Of a stretch of DNA of 44,073 nt, positions 17,095-29,460 are shown piece after piece. A program made the position numbers and the translations under genes. The notes beneath the pieces were generated by a model. That model saw only the letters and a list, made by a program, of their open reading frames with translations, had not been told where the DNA came from and made no database searches. This DNA comes from Anaerolineae bacterium CG2_30_57_67 (GTDB taxonomy: Bacteria; Chloroflexota; Anaerolineae; Anaerolineales; Villigracilaceae), in assembly GCA_001872455.1 (NCBI GenBank), contig MNXJ01000080.1, positions 1 through 44,073 on the forward strand, in the 5' to 3' direction. Every line of letters begins with the position of its first letter. Position 1 is the first letter of the stretch.

Positions 17095-18309
17095 ATGATT
17101 CAATTATTCAAAATTGCTTTCCGTGACCTTTTACGGAACAAACGGCGCTCTTTCTTCTCGGCGCTGGCGCTTGGGCTGGGTCTGGGCGTACTTTTGCTGA
17201 TGGCCGCTTTTGTGAATGGGGAAATGCGCGGCGCGCTGGAGAATACGCTGCGCTTTGAAAGTGGACATCTGCAGGTGCGCGTGGCTGATTACAACGCCGC
17301 CAAAACCAGCCTGGCCTGGAAAGACCTGGTGGAAAACCCGACTGAGCTGGCCGCCAAAATTGCATCCTTGCCGCCGGTGCTGGCCGCGACCCCGCGCCTG
17401 TTCGCCAGCGGAATTGTTACGGCTGGGAATGAATCGCGCGGCGTGCGCATCATTGGGATTGACCCGGCCTCGTCTGCCAACGAGATGTACCGCCAGAGCC
17501 TGTTGCGCGGCGAATTTCTCAGCGCCGATGACCGTTCCGGTATTCTGATTGGCCTTGCCCTGGCGGAGAAACTCAACCTGAAAGTTGGCGATTCGCTCAC
17601 CTTGCTTGCCAACACTGCCAGCGGCGAAATCGTCCAACAGCCTTTCAGCGTGCGCGGCATCTTCAGCACTGGCATCAGCGGCTACGACCGCGCGACAGTT
17701 TTTCTGCCGCTCGCCAAAGCGCAGACCCTTGTCGGGACAGAGAATCATGCCAGCATCATCTTTATCCTGCTTCACGACAAAGAGCAGGCTGAAACCGTGC
17801 AATCTGCGCTGACCGGTTCGCAGTATCAGGCCGTCACCTGGCGTGAGATGAACGCCCTGCTGACCCAAACTGAACAGATGGCAGGCGGGTTTATGGTGAT
17901 TTTTTATCTCATCGTTTTGGGAATTACCGCTACTGTCATTACCAACACGTTGATTATGTCGGTTTTTGAGCGCACCCGTGAAATTGGCATCCTTTCTGCC
18001 ATCGGAATGAAATCAGGCCGTATTCTGTCCATGTTTCTGGCAGAATCTTTTCTGCTTGGCATTGGTGGCATTCTGCTCGGTTATCTGATTGGCGGCGCGA
18101 TGGTTTGGTATTACACCACCTACGGCTTTTACATTGGCAATATGGGCATGACTGGCATTCTGATTCAAGATACCATCTACACATCCCTGAACCTCAGCGA
18201 CGCTGTCACCTTGTCTATCGTCGCTCTGATTGTCACCCTGTTGGCGGGCCTTTACCCGTCCCTGTTGGCCGCGCGCATGGAACCGGCTGATGCGTTGCGG
18301 GGAAAGTGA
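17095..18309 (+). CDS. ABC transporter permease, FtsX/MacB-like (second of two)
   Basis: The 404-residue paralogue of the preceding gene has the same plan: an N-terminal membrane segment after FRDLLRNKRRSFFSALALGL, a large external domain, and three C-terminal segments with EIGILSAIGMKSGRI. AGGA lies about 9 nt before the ATG at 17095; an upstream in-frame ATG at 17050 lacks a signal. Two different permeases suggest a heterodimer like LolC/LolE. The gene is 95 nt after the first permease gene, and a tandem repeat separates it from the ATPase gene. Confidence 0.9.
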   Translation: MIQLFKIAFRDLLRNKRRSFFSALALGLGLGVLLLMAAFVNGEMRGALENTLRFESGHLQVRVADYNAAKTSLAWKDLVENPTELAAKIASLPPVLAATPRLFASGIVTAGNESRGVRIIGIDPASSANEMYRQSLLRGEFLSADDRSGILIGLALAEKLNLKVGDSLTLLANTASGEIVQQPFSVRGIFSTGISGYDRATVFLPLAKAQTLVGTENHASIIFILLHDKEQAETVQSALTGSQYQAVTWREMNALLTQTEQMAGGFMVIFYLIVLGITATVITNTLIMSVFERTREIGILSAIGMKSGRILSMFLAESFLLGIGGILLGYLIGGAMVWYYTTYGFYIGNMGMTGILIQDTIYTSLNLSDAVTLSIVALIVTLLAGLYPSLLAARMEPADALRGK

Positions 18310-18350
18310 ACAGGTAAACAAATGAGCAAGCCAGCCAGTAAACGAGTAAG

Positions 18351-18398
18351 CCGGAAAACCGAATAACCGCGCAACCGGAAAACCGAATAACCGCACAA
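18351..18398. repeat. Two tandem 24-bp repeats inside the transporter operon
   Basis: Two units of 24 bp beginning CCGGAAAACCGAATAACCGC (18351-18374 and 18375-18398) differ only in their last bases, and a partial third unit CCGG follows. They lie between the second permease stop and the ATPase start. Similar CCGG-rich spacer sequence follows the first permease (near 17010-17045) and lies between moaD and moaC. There is no coding potential. Confidence 0.6.
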
Positions 18399-18418
18399 CC
18401 GGAGAAAGAGAACTCAAA

Positions 18419-19090
18419 ATGGAAGTCGTCAAAATTGAAAACATTACTCGCCTTTACAAAACTGGCGTTACCGAAACCCACGCCCTCAACGGAGTTAACC
18501 TCAGCATCGAAAGCGGCGAATTTACCGCCCTGGTCGGACCCAGCGGTTCTGGCAAAACTACGCTGCTGCAAATGATCGGCTGCCTTGACCAGCCCACCAG
18601 CGGCGCAGTTTGGGTTAACGGTCAGGAAGTCACCCGCCTCAACCGCGACCAACGCGCGGATATACGCCGCGGCCACATCGGCTTTATTTTTCAATTTTTT
18701 GCGCTCATCCCAACCCTGAGCGCCTACGAAAATGTCGAAATGCCGCTCCTGCTCAACGGTCAAGCGCCTGCCGCCCGCCGCGCCCGCGTTTTGGAACTAC
18801 TCGAATCTGTTGGTCTGGCCGACCGCGCCCAAAACCGTCCCGACCAGATGAGCGGCGGACAGCAACAGCGCGTTGCCATCGCCCGCGCCCTGGCGACCAA
18901 CCCCGCCCTCATCCTGGCTGATGAACCGACTGCCAACCTCGATACCGCCAATGGGGAGCAGGTGATGGAAATCATGACCCGCCTCAACCAGCAAACTGGC
19001 GTCACTTTTGTTTTTGCCACCCACGACCCGCGTGTTATCAAATATGCCCGCCGTGTTATCACCCTGCGCGACGGGCAGATTGTCCTGTAA
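18419..19090 (+). CDS. ABC transporter ATP-binding protein (MacB/LolD type)
   Basis: The 223-residue ATPase drives the two FtsX-like permeases. It contains Walker [10 protein letters not shown] (40-48), a Q-loop at FQFF (91-94), signature MSGGQQQR (144-151), Walker B LILADEP (164-170) and the H-loop ATHD. The sequence belongs to the family of LolD and of the MacB nucleotide-binding domain, in which ATP hydrolysis transmits movement across the membrane rather than lining a channel. A GGAGAAAGAGAAC purine run precedes the ATG. The adaptor gene starts 15 nt after its stop. Confidence 0.93.
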   Translation: MEVVKIENITRLYKTGVTETHALNGVNLSIESGEFTALVGPSGSGKTTLLQMIGCLDQPTSGAVWVNGQEVTRLNRDQRADIRRGHIGFIFQFFALIPTLSAYENVEMPLLLNGQAPAARRARVLELLESVGLADRAQNRPDQMSGGQQQRVAIARALATNPALILADEPTANLDTANGEQVMEIMTRLNQQTGVTFVFATHDPRVIKYARRVITLRDGQIVL

Positions 19091-19105
19091 CACAAGCCGG
19101 CAACC

Positions 19106-20272
19106 ATGAAAACCAAACTCATCTACATCTTTCTGATTTTCACCCTGACGGCTTGCTCTACCGCGCAGGCTTCTGCCACGCCTTTACCGACCATTGCGCT
19201 GGATGCTGGAACTTCCGCTCCCGCATCGGGTGCGCCGTCAAGGAGCGGAGTTAGCGCCTCGGGCGTTGTCATCGCCGCCCAGGAGGCCGCCCTTTCCTTT
19301 GGCGCGCCGGGCCGTCTGAACGTCATCCGCGTTTCGGCAGGAGATTCTGTCAACGCGGGTGACTTGCTGGCCGAGTTGGAAAACGCCAGTCTGCAGGCTG
19401 ACCTGTCGCTGGCCGAGCGCGCCCTCAAGGAAATGACATCGCCCGCCGCCATCGCCGCTGCCGAGCTGACGCTTGCCAACACTCAGAAGGCGCTGCAACA
19501 AGCCCAAGACAAAGCCGCTGGCATCAACTTTTCGCGCGCTTCCGACACGCGCATTGAAAACCTGCAGGCCGAAATTGACCTGGCGAAACAAAGCCTCAGC
19601 CGCGCTCAAGATACCTACAAAACCGTCGCGCGCCTGCCCGATGGCGATACGCGCAAAGCCAACGCCCTCTACGCCATGACCCAAGCGCAGTTGAGCCTCA
19701 ACGCGCTTCAGGCCGAATACAACTACATCACCGGCAGGCCCTCCGACACTGACGCCGCCATTATCCGCGCCAATCTTGATGCCGCTCAGGCCGCCGCGCA
19801 AGAATCGGCCTGGTATCTGGGTGTTTTGCGTGGTGAGACGCTTCCCCCCGAAGCCACCGGCGCGAGTTTGGTGGCGCTCGAAACTGCCCGCGCCGCTGTC
19901 CAAAGCGCACAGGAACGCCTCGCTGCCTCGCGCATTGTCAGCCCAATTGCTGGTGAAGTTGTCCGTGTGGGGCTGAATACCGGTGAATACGCTCAGCCTG
20001 GCGCACCGCTGATTTTCATCAGCAACACGAACACCCTGCAGGTTGAAACTACCGACTTGAGCGAGAAGGACGTAGTTGGCGTGCGGGTCGGCGATCCCGT
20101 TAGCGTGACAATCAAAGCGCTGGGGCAAACGCTCACCGGCGCGGTCATCAACATCTCGCCGGTTGCCAGCGCCCTGGGCGGTGATGTTGTCTACAAAACT
20201 ACGCTGCGCCTCGACCAACCGTATCCCGCTGGCCTGCGCGCTGGCATGAGCGTGGACGTGAACTTTGAATAA
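19106..20272 (+). CDS. HlyD/MacA-type efflux adaptor lipoprotein
   Basis: The 388-residue protein has a lipoprotein signal peptide ending in the lipobox LTAC (Cys17), then a Thr/Ser/Ala linker, a biotinyl-lipoyl half motif (GRLNVIRVSAGDSVNAGDLL), a long helical hairpin (about 95-215), the second lipoyl half (ARIVSPIAGEVVRVGLNTGE-like) and a C-terminal beta-barrel region. This is the membrane-fusion-protein plan of MacA. It would be anchored outside the membrane and work with the two permeases and ATPase before it. No outer-membrane channel gene is nearby, which fits a monoderm envelope. Confidence 0.88.
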   Translation: MKTKLIYIFLIFTLTACSTAQASATPLPTIALDAGTSAPASGAPSRSGVSASGVVIAAQEAALSFGAPGRLNVIRVSAGDSVNAGDLLAELENASLQADLSLAERALKEMTSPAAIAAAELTLANTQKALQQAQDKAAGINFSRASDTRIENLQAEIDLAKQSLSRAQDTYKTVARLPDGDTRKANALYAMTQAQLSLNALQAEYNYITGRPSDTDAAIIRANLDAAQAAAQESAWYLGVLRGETLPPEATGASLVALETARAAVQSAQERLAASRIVSPIAGEVVRVGLNTGEYAQPGAPLIFISNTNTLQVETTDLSEKDVVGVRVGDPVSVTIKALGQTLTGAVINISPVASALGGDVVYKTTLRLDQPYPAGLRAGMSVDVNFE

Positions 20273-20279
20273 AAACGGG

Positions 20280-20285
20280 TAAAAT
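20280..20285 (+). promoter_or_regulatory. -10 box 7 nt before a GTG start (leaderless arrangement)
   Basis: TAAAAT is followed by TCAGCCC and the GTG start at 20293. The -10 begins just after the adaptor gene stop. No ribosome-binding sequence is present. The -35 region lies within the preceding gene and is not recognisable. Confidence 0.5.
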
Positions 20286-20292
20286 TCAGCCC

Positions 20293-21096
20293 GTGAAACG
20301 AACCATCCCCGACCCCAATCGTCTCAGCGTTTTGCTGGCTTCTGTTTTGCTGGCCTACGTTCTGGCGCGCCTGATTGATACCGGACGTCCCAGCCTCGAT
20401 TGGAATATTCTGGGGGTGGTTTTTTCGATTCCATTCAACTTGAGCGCAGTAACCTCGTTGCTGGCCGCCGGTCTGGCCGCCACTGGAATGGATTGGCTTT
20501 TGCGCGCTCATCCAAACTACGAGCGCGCCTCCAGCCCCGAACACTGGCTTTTACCCGCCCTGACCGCTTTTGCAATTGGCATTCCGCTCTACACACTCAA
20601 CGGCGCGGGCTGGTGGCTGACGTTGGGGCTGGGCGCGGTTTTACTCTTGCTGGTTTTTATTTCTGAATACATTGTGCTGGACGTTTCTGACCCGCGCTCC
20701 CCGGCGGCTTCTGCCGGGCTGGCGGCGCTTTCCTTTGCCTTCTTTTTGGTATTAACCGCCGCGCTGGAATATTCGAATGCACGGCTGGCATTCATTCTAT
20801 TGACAGTTTTCCCCGCCGCCGCGCTGGTCAGCCTGCGCGCCATGCACTTGCGCCTGGAACGCTGGCAAGCGCAATGGGCGCTGGGTATCGGGCTGGTTTG
20901 CGCACAACTGGCGGCAGCCTTGCACTACTGGCCGATTGCGCCCGCGCAATACGGTCTGGCGATTCTGGGCCCGCTCTACGCGCTGACGCAATGGGGCATT
21001 CAACAGGAAGAACAGACGCCGCTCTGGCGCACCAGCATCGAAAATGGGTTGGTTTTGCTGGTGTTTTGGGGTGCAGCGCTCTTCTTGCGTCCGTAG
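20293..21096 (+). CDS. Polytopic membrane protein of unknown function
   Basis: The 267-residue protein begins with GTG and has about eight hydrophobic segments and short loops, with no catalytic motif that I recognise. It resembles small integral membrane families reported mainly in Chloroflexota (DUF5656-like), but that is an impression. It follows the adaptor gene by 20 nt, with its own -10-like box, so it may or may not belong to the transporter operon. plsY follows after 149 nt. Confidence 0.75.
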   Translation: MKRTIPDPNRLSVLLASVLLAYVLARLIDTGRPSLDWNILGVVFSIPFNLSAVTSLLAAGLAATGMDWLLRAHPNYERASSPEHWLLPALTAFAIGIPLYTLNGAGWWLTLGLGAVLLLLVFISEYIVLDVSDPRSPAASAGLAALSFAFFLVLTAALEYSNARLAFILLTVFPAAALVSLRAMHLRLERWQAQWALGIGLVCAQLAAALHYWPIAPAQYGLAILGPLYALTQWGIQQEEQTPLWRTSIENGLVLLVFWGAALFLRP

Positions 21097-21204
21097 GTTT
21101 GTTTTTTAGTCTGGTCTGACGCATTCGCTGGCAACTATCCAGCAAAAGACGTGTTTTCCCTGTCGTAACGAGTTTCTTTGGCATTACAACAAACGGTCTG
21201 CTAC

Positions 21205-21210
21205 TAAAAT
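21205..21210 (+). promoter_or_regulatory. Candidate plsY -10 box
   Basis: TAAAAT lies 35 nt before the plsY start codon; no convincing -35 box at the right distance is seen (a TTACAA is 15 nt upstream). The 149-nt spacer 21097-21245 otherwise shows nothing I can identify. Confidence 0.35.
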
Positions 21211-21245
21211 TTTCAGAGAATCGAATCATCTACGGAGGCAAAAAA

Positions 21246-21941
21246 ATGCAGTTGATGCTGGATGCTGTTCTGGTTATGCTTGGTTATCTTTTGGGGTCGA
21301 TTCCTTTTGGGCTGATTATCGTCAAACTCAAAACTGGCAAAGATATCCGTAACGTGGAAAGCGGGCGCACCGGTGGCACCAACGCTTTGCGCGCCGCCGG
21401 TTTTTGGGCTGGTCTGGCAACTGCCATGATGGATATTCTTAAGGGCGCAGTGGCGGTCTGGCTGGCGCAGGCTTTCACGGCCAATGAGTGGGTACACATT
21501 CTCGCGCCCATTGCGGCAATTTTGGGGCACAATTATTCGGCGTTTCTGCCGGAGTGGGACGAAAAGGGCAAATTCAAGCGTTTGCGCGGCGGTGCAGGCG
21601 GCGCGCCCGCTGTTGGCGGCGCGCTGGGATTGTGGCCGCTTTCTGTTCTCATCATCGTTCCGCTGGGCGCGATGGTTTTTTTCGGGTTGGGTTATGCGTC
21701 AGTGACAACCATGAGCGTGGCTTTTTTTGCCATTCTCGTTTTTGCTGTGCGCGCGGCGCAGGGGCTTTTGCCCTGGTCGTATGTCATCTATGGCCTCGTG
21801 GCCGAAGCCTTGCTGATTTGGGCCTTGCGCCCCAATATCCAGAAATTATTTTCGGGCAAGGAGCGCGTGGTGAACATTACCCTGCATGGCTGGTTACTGG
21901 CGCGGCGTGAACGTCAAAAGGCCGCGAAAAAAGACAAGTAA
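21246..21941 (+). CDS. plsY: Glycerol-3-phosphate acyltransferase PlsY
   Basis: PlsY is the membrane enzyme that transfers the acyl group of acyl-phosphate to glycerol-3-phosphate, the first step of phospholipid synthesis in most bacteria. The 231-residue product has the three cytoplasmic motifs: YLLGSIPFG, then SGRTGGTNALR (usually GSGNIGATN), and the GHNYSAFLP ... RGGAGGAP segment. Around these are hydrophobic helices. GGAGG lies 7 nt before the ATG. The C-terminus is extended by a basic cytoplasmic tail. The gene is followed by a strong terminator. Confidence 0.93.
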   Translation: MQLMLDAVLVMLGYLLGSIPFGLIIVKLKTGKDIRNVESGRTGGTNALRAAGFWAGLATAMMDILKGAVAVWLAQAFTANEWVHILAPIAAILGHNYSAFLPEWDEKGKFKRLRGGAGGAPAVGGALGLWPLSVLIIVPLGAMVFFGLGYASVTTMSVAFFAILVFAVRAAQGLLPWSYVIYGLVAEALLIWALRPNIQKLFSGKERVVNITLHGWLLARRERQKAAKKDK

Positions 21942-21942
21942 C

Positions 21943-21972
21943 AAAAACGCCGGTCAAATGACCGGCGTTTTT
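21943..21972. terminator. Bidirectional intrinsic terminator
   Basis: A perfect 14-bp stem (AAAAACGCCGGTCA with TGACCGGCGTTTTT, loop AA) has T tracts on both strands. It lies 2 bp after the plsY stop and 18 bp from the end of the convergent metalloprotease gene, serving both. Confidence 0.92.
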
Positions 21973-21990
21973 GATTTAAAGATGGAGCGG

Positions 21991-24003
<2,013 letters not shown>

Positions 24004-24067
24004 GAGTTTCCTTTCGATGAGTAATCATTTTACACGATTCCGCCATCCCCCGCCGCGCCTTCAGGCC

Positions 24068-24111
24068 GGAACAAGAACTCCAAAGTCGGGAGGCTTTGGA
24101 GTTCTTGTTCC
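24068..24111. repeat. Perfect 18-bp hairpin
   Basis: GGAACAAGAACTCCAAAG (24068-24085) and its exact complement (24094-24111) flank an 8-nt loop TCGGGAGG. The core AAAGTCGGGAGGCTTT matches the hairpin at 14958-14979. It lies upstream of the metalloprotease gene and next to the interspersed repeat. It may be a REP-like element; it ends in no T tract longer than TTCTTGTTCC. Confidence 0.7.
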
Positions 24112-24245
24112 TAACTCGGACAAGCCGAAAGAGATTTGACCACGAAGGCCACGAAGCAACACAAAGGAAAACTAAAAAACTTCGTGACTCTTTGTGACCC
24201 TTTGTGGTTAATTTCCTTGCTTTTTGTGCAAGAATTTCACTGATA
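24111..24245. repeat. Interspersed repeat, full copy
   Basis: This 135-bp stretch, starting CTAACTCGGACAAGCCGAAA, aligns with 43811-43936 with few differences apart from a 9-bp insertion that duplicates the CCACGAAGG motif. Its 3' half matches 8652-8715. The inside contains near-complementary segments (AACACAAAGG and CCTTTGTGG), so the transcript could fold. It has no coding potential and fills most of the spacer between the metalloprotease and clpC. Confidence 0.75.
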
Positions 24246-24269
24246 CGATACTAAAGATGATTTTGGCGT

Positions 24270-26693
<2,424 letters not shown>

Positions 26694-26785
26694 GTGCGGC
26701 AGTCCTTTCTAAAAATCGGGACAAGATAAATGAGATAAATGGGATAAAAACATTTGGCTGATTTTTGCAGCAAACGAGCATGTTG

Positions 26786-26791
26786 ATTATA
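26786..26791 (-). promoter_or_regulatory. clpC promoter (extended -10)
   Basis: On the minus strand TGCTATAAT is an extended -10 box, with a TTGATT about 19 nt upstream. The start would be near 26779, leaving a leader of about 85 nt that includes a piece of the ATTTATCCC-type repeat. Confidence 0.5.
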
Positions 26792-26904
26792 GCAGGGGGA
26801 TAGTTGGCAAAATCAAAGAAAGACATAAGAAGAGTGTATGAAACCGCCTCCATTTTACGACGAAGCCGTGCCAGATGTGGCGTGGTTTCGCGTCTGGGCT
26901 GGTT

Positions 26905-26910
26905 TATAAT
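26905..26910 (+). promoter_or_regulatory. recQ -10 box, leaderless arrangement
   Basis: TATAAT is followed by CTGCGCC (7 nt) and the recQ ATG at 26918. No ribosome-binding sequence is present, and no clear -35 box is seen. Confidence 0.6.
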
Positions 26911-26917
26911 CTGCGCC

Positions 26918-29113
26918 ATGCCCACGCCCGCCACCATTCTCAAAGAAACTTTTGGCTACGACACCTTCCGCCCGTTGCAGCACGAGGTGATTGAGAATGT
27001 GCTGGCGGGCAAGGATACGCTGGCCGTCATGCCGACCGGCGGCGGAAAATCGCTCTGCTACCAAATCCCCGCCCTGATTTTGCCCGGTCCGACGGTGGTG
27101 GTTTCGCCGCTGATTGCGCTGATGAAAGACCAGGTGGAGCAGATGCGCGCCAGCGGCGTGGCGGCGGTTTTTCTCAACAGCAGCCTTTCGCCCGAAGCCT
27201 ACGCCGAAAACATGCAGGCGGTGCGCGCCAGACAGGTCAAATTGCTCTACCTCGCGCCAGAAACCCTGCTAACCCCGCGCATTTTCAACCTGCTCGACGC
27301 GCTGCAAGTCAGTTTGCTGACGATTGACGAGGCGCACTGCATTTCAGAATGGGGTCACGACTTTCGCCCAGAATATCGTCAGCTGGTGGAAGTGCGCCGC
27401 CGCTACCCGCAAGCCGTCTGCCTGGCGCTGACCGCCACCGCCACCCCGCGCGTCCGGCAGGATATTGCCCGCAGCCTGGGCTTTTCTCAGGCCAACGAAT
27501 TTGTCGCCAGTTTCAACCGCGAAAATCTCTACATCGAAGTCGTCCCCAAGCGCGAGGCGCAGCGTCAGGTGCTGCGCTTTTTGGAACGCTTCAAAGACCA
27601 AAGCGGCATCATCTACTGCTTTTCCCGGAAACAGGTGGACGAGTTGGCCGCCGCGCTGGCGCATCACGGCCTGGCTGTGCGCCCCTACCACGCCGGCTTG
27701 GGCGACGACGAGCGCCGCCGCAACCAGGAAGCCTTCATCCGCGATGACGTCCAAATCATCGTCGCCACCATCGCCTTTGGCATGGGCATCAACAAACCCA
27801 ACGTGCGTTTCGTCATCCATTATGACCTGCCCAAAAGCGTCGAGGGGTACTATCAGGAAATTGGCCGCGCCGGGCGCGACGGGCTTCCGGCACACTGCCT
27901 GCTATTGTACAGTTACGGCGACGCGTCCAAATTGCAATTTTTCATTGACCAGAAGAAAGGCGAAGAACGCCGCGTGGCAATGGCGCACCTCGACGCCATT
28001 GTGCGCTACGCCGAAGATGAACGCCACTGCCGCCGCAAACCACTGCTGGCCTACTTTGGCGAAACCTTCAGCGCTGAAAAATGTGGCAGCTGCGACAACT
28101 GCAACGCCGAACCGCCCGCGCTGGAAGACATCACCCTGCCCGCGCAAAAATTTCTCTCCTGCGTCTGGCGCACCGGTCAGCGTTTTGGCATGGGGCACGT
28201 CATTGACGTGCTGCGCGGCTCCAAAAACGAAAAAGTGCTGCAAAATCAGCACGACCTGCTTTCCACCTACGCCATCGGCAAAGACCTGAGCGAAAAACAA
28301 TGGCAGGGCTTGGCGCGCCAACTGCTGCAGCAGGGCTACTTGGCGCAGAGCGGCGAATTTCGCGTTTTGACTCTCACCGAAAAGGCGCTGACCGCCCTCA
28401 AAAAGCGCGCCGCCATCTACGGGCAGTTACAGGAAGCCGAGGAACGTCCGCGCAACGAAAAGGCCCGCCAAACTGAATTGGAATACAACAATGCTCTGTT
28501 TGCAATTCTGCGCCAAAAACGCAAAGACCTGGCCGACGAGGCCGGAGTACCGCCCTATGTCATTTTTTCAGATAAAACCCTGGTCGAAATGGCCGCCTAT
28601 TATCCACAGTCGCCCAGAAGCCTGCTGATCATTTCAGGCATCGGGCAGGCCAAAGCCGCGCAATATGGCGAAATTTTCCTGTCAATTTTGCGTCCATACT
28701 GTGAGAAACACGGGCTGAAGGAAATTTCCCGCCCGCGTACCGTTTCCAGTTCCACTTCTTCCGCCGGGAGAAAAGCCAAAGACGAGGGCAATCTTTCCGA
28801 GCGCACCCTGCTTGTGGCCGAAGCGTACAACACCGGCGAAAGCGTCGCTACCCTGATGAAACGGTATAACGTTTCGGTGGCGACGATTCTCGACCATTTG
28901 ACGCGTTACGCTGTCGCTGGCAAGCGCCTGCGAAACGGCGTTGACTTGCAGGCGCTGACATCCACCAGTCCAAATGAACAGCAGGCCGTTTTTGCCGCAT
29001 TTGACGAATTCGGTACTGATTTTCTCAAGCCAGTTTTCGATAAGATGGGCGGAAAAGTGAACTATGACGAATTGCGACTCTTGCGGCTGATGGCGTTGGC
29101 GGAAAAAGATTAG
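26918..29113 (+). CDS. recQ: ATP-dependent DNA helicase RecQ
   Basis: RecQ unwinds DNA 3' to 5' in recombination and repair. The start at 26918 gives MPTPATILKETFGYDTFRPL, the true family N-terminus; a longer frame from 26804 is not credible. In the 731-residue protein are motif I MPTGGGKSLCYQ, the DEAH box (TIDEAHCISEWGHDFRPEY), motif VI QEIGRAGRDG, the zinc site with CGSCDNC, the winged-helix RQC region, an HRDC domain (about 515-600) and a C-terminal helix-turn-helix segment (SVATLMKRYNVSVATILDHL). It is divergent from clpC and ends before a bidirectional terminator. Confidence 0.95.
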   Translation: MPTPATILKETFGYDTFRPLQHEVIENVLAGKDTLAVMPTGGGKSLCYQIPALILPGPTVVVSPLIALMKDQVEQMRASGVAAVFLNSSLSPEAYAENMQAVRARQVKLLYLAPETLLTPRIFNLLDALQVSLLTIDEAHCISEWGHDFRPEYRQLVEVRRRYPQAVCLALTATATPRVRQDIARSLGFSQANEFVASFNRENLYIEVVPKREAQRQVLRFLERFKDQSGIIYCFSRKQVDELAAALAHHGLAVRPYHAGLGDDERRRNQEAFIRDDVQIIVATIAFGMGINKPNVRFVIHYDLPKSVEGYYQEIGRAGRDGLPAHCLLLYSYGDASKLQFFIDQKKGEERRVAMAHLDAIVRYAEDERHCRRKPLLAYFGETFSAEKCGSCDNCNAEPPALEDITLPAQKFLSCVWRTGQRFGMGHVIDVLRGSKNEKVLQNQHDLLSTYAIGKDLSEKQWQGLARQLLQQGYLAQSGEFRVLTLTEKALTALKKRAAIYGQLQEAEERPRNEKARQTELEYNNALFAILRQKRKDLADEAGVPPYVIFSDKTLVEMAAYYPQSPRSLLIISGIGQAKAAQYGEIFLSILRPYCEKHGLKEISRPRTVSSSTSSAGRKAKDEGNLSERTLLVAEAYNTGESVATLMKRYNVSVATILDHLTRYAVAGKRLRNGVDLQALTSTSPNEQQAVFAAFDEFGTDFLKPVFDKMGGKVNYDELRLLRLMALAEKD

Positions 29114-29235
29114 GCTCTCGGGGAATCTCCGTGGCAGCGCCCCAAAATATGGCACTTTTCACGGACAATTCTGAAGGCCCAAAGATTAAGTGTCTATCTG
29201 GAAACCTATGGACAGGCAGGCTGGAAAATCATAGG

Positions 29236-29276
29236 GATACAAAAGTCCCGCTCATTGCGAGTAGGACTTTTGTATC
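29236..29276. terminator. Bidirectional terminator between recQ and tRNA-Ala
   Basis: A perfect 13-bp stem, GATACAAAAGTCC (29236-29248) with GGACTTTTGTATC (29264-29276), can be extended by CGC/GCG inside the loop. T tracts occur on both strands. It lies downstream of both recQ (plus) and the tRNA gene (minus). Confidence 0.8.
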
Positions 29277-29311
29277 TGTGCATTCAACGGAATGCTGTCT
29301 GTAAATTATAG

Positions 29312-29384
29312 TGGACCTGAGGGGATTCGAACCCCTGGCCTCCTCAGTGCGATTGAGGCGCGCTCCCAACTGCGCTACAGGCCC
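29312..29384 (-). tRNA. tRNA-Ala, anticodon CGC
   Basis: The 73-nt minus-strand sequence folds as a complete cloverleaf: acceptor GGGCCTG with CAGGTCC and discriminator A, D-arm GCGC/GCGC, anticodon stem CCTCA/TGAGG with loop ATCGCAC (anticodon CGC, reading GCG), and T-arm AGGGG-TTCGAAT-CCCCT. The G3-U70 pair, the alanine identity element, is present. CCA is not encoded. A canonical promoter lies just upstream. Confidence 0.95.
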
Positions 29385-29403
29385 AACATTTTTAGCGGTC
29401 TGA

Positions 29404-29432
29404 ATTCTACCTGACCCAACCAACGATGTCAA
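29404..29432 (-). promoter_or_regulatory. tRNA-Ala promoter
   Basis: TTGACA (29427-29432), 17 nt and TAGAAT (29404-29409) on the minus strand. The predicted start is about 12 nt before the mature tRNA 5' end. Confidence 0.8.
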
Positions 29433-29460
29433 GCCGCTGCAAAAAAAATTCCCGTAAATT

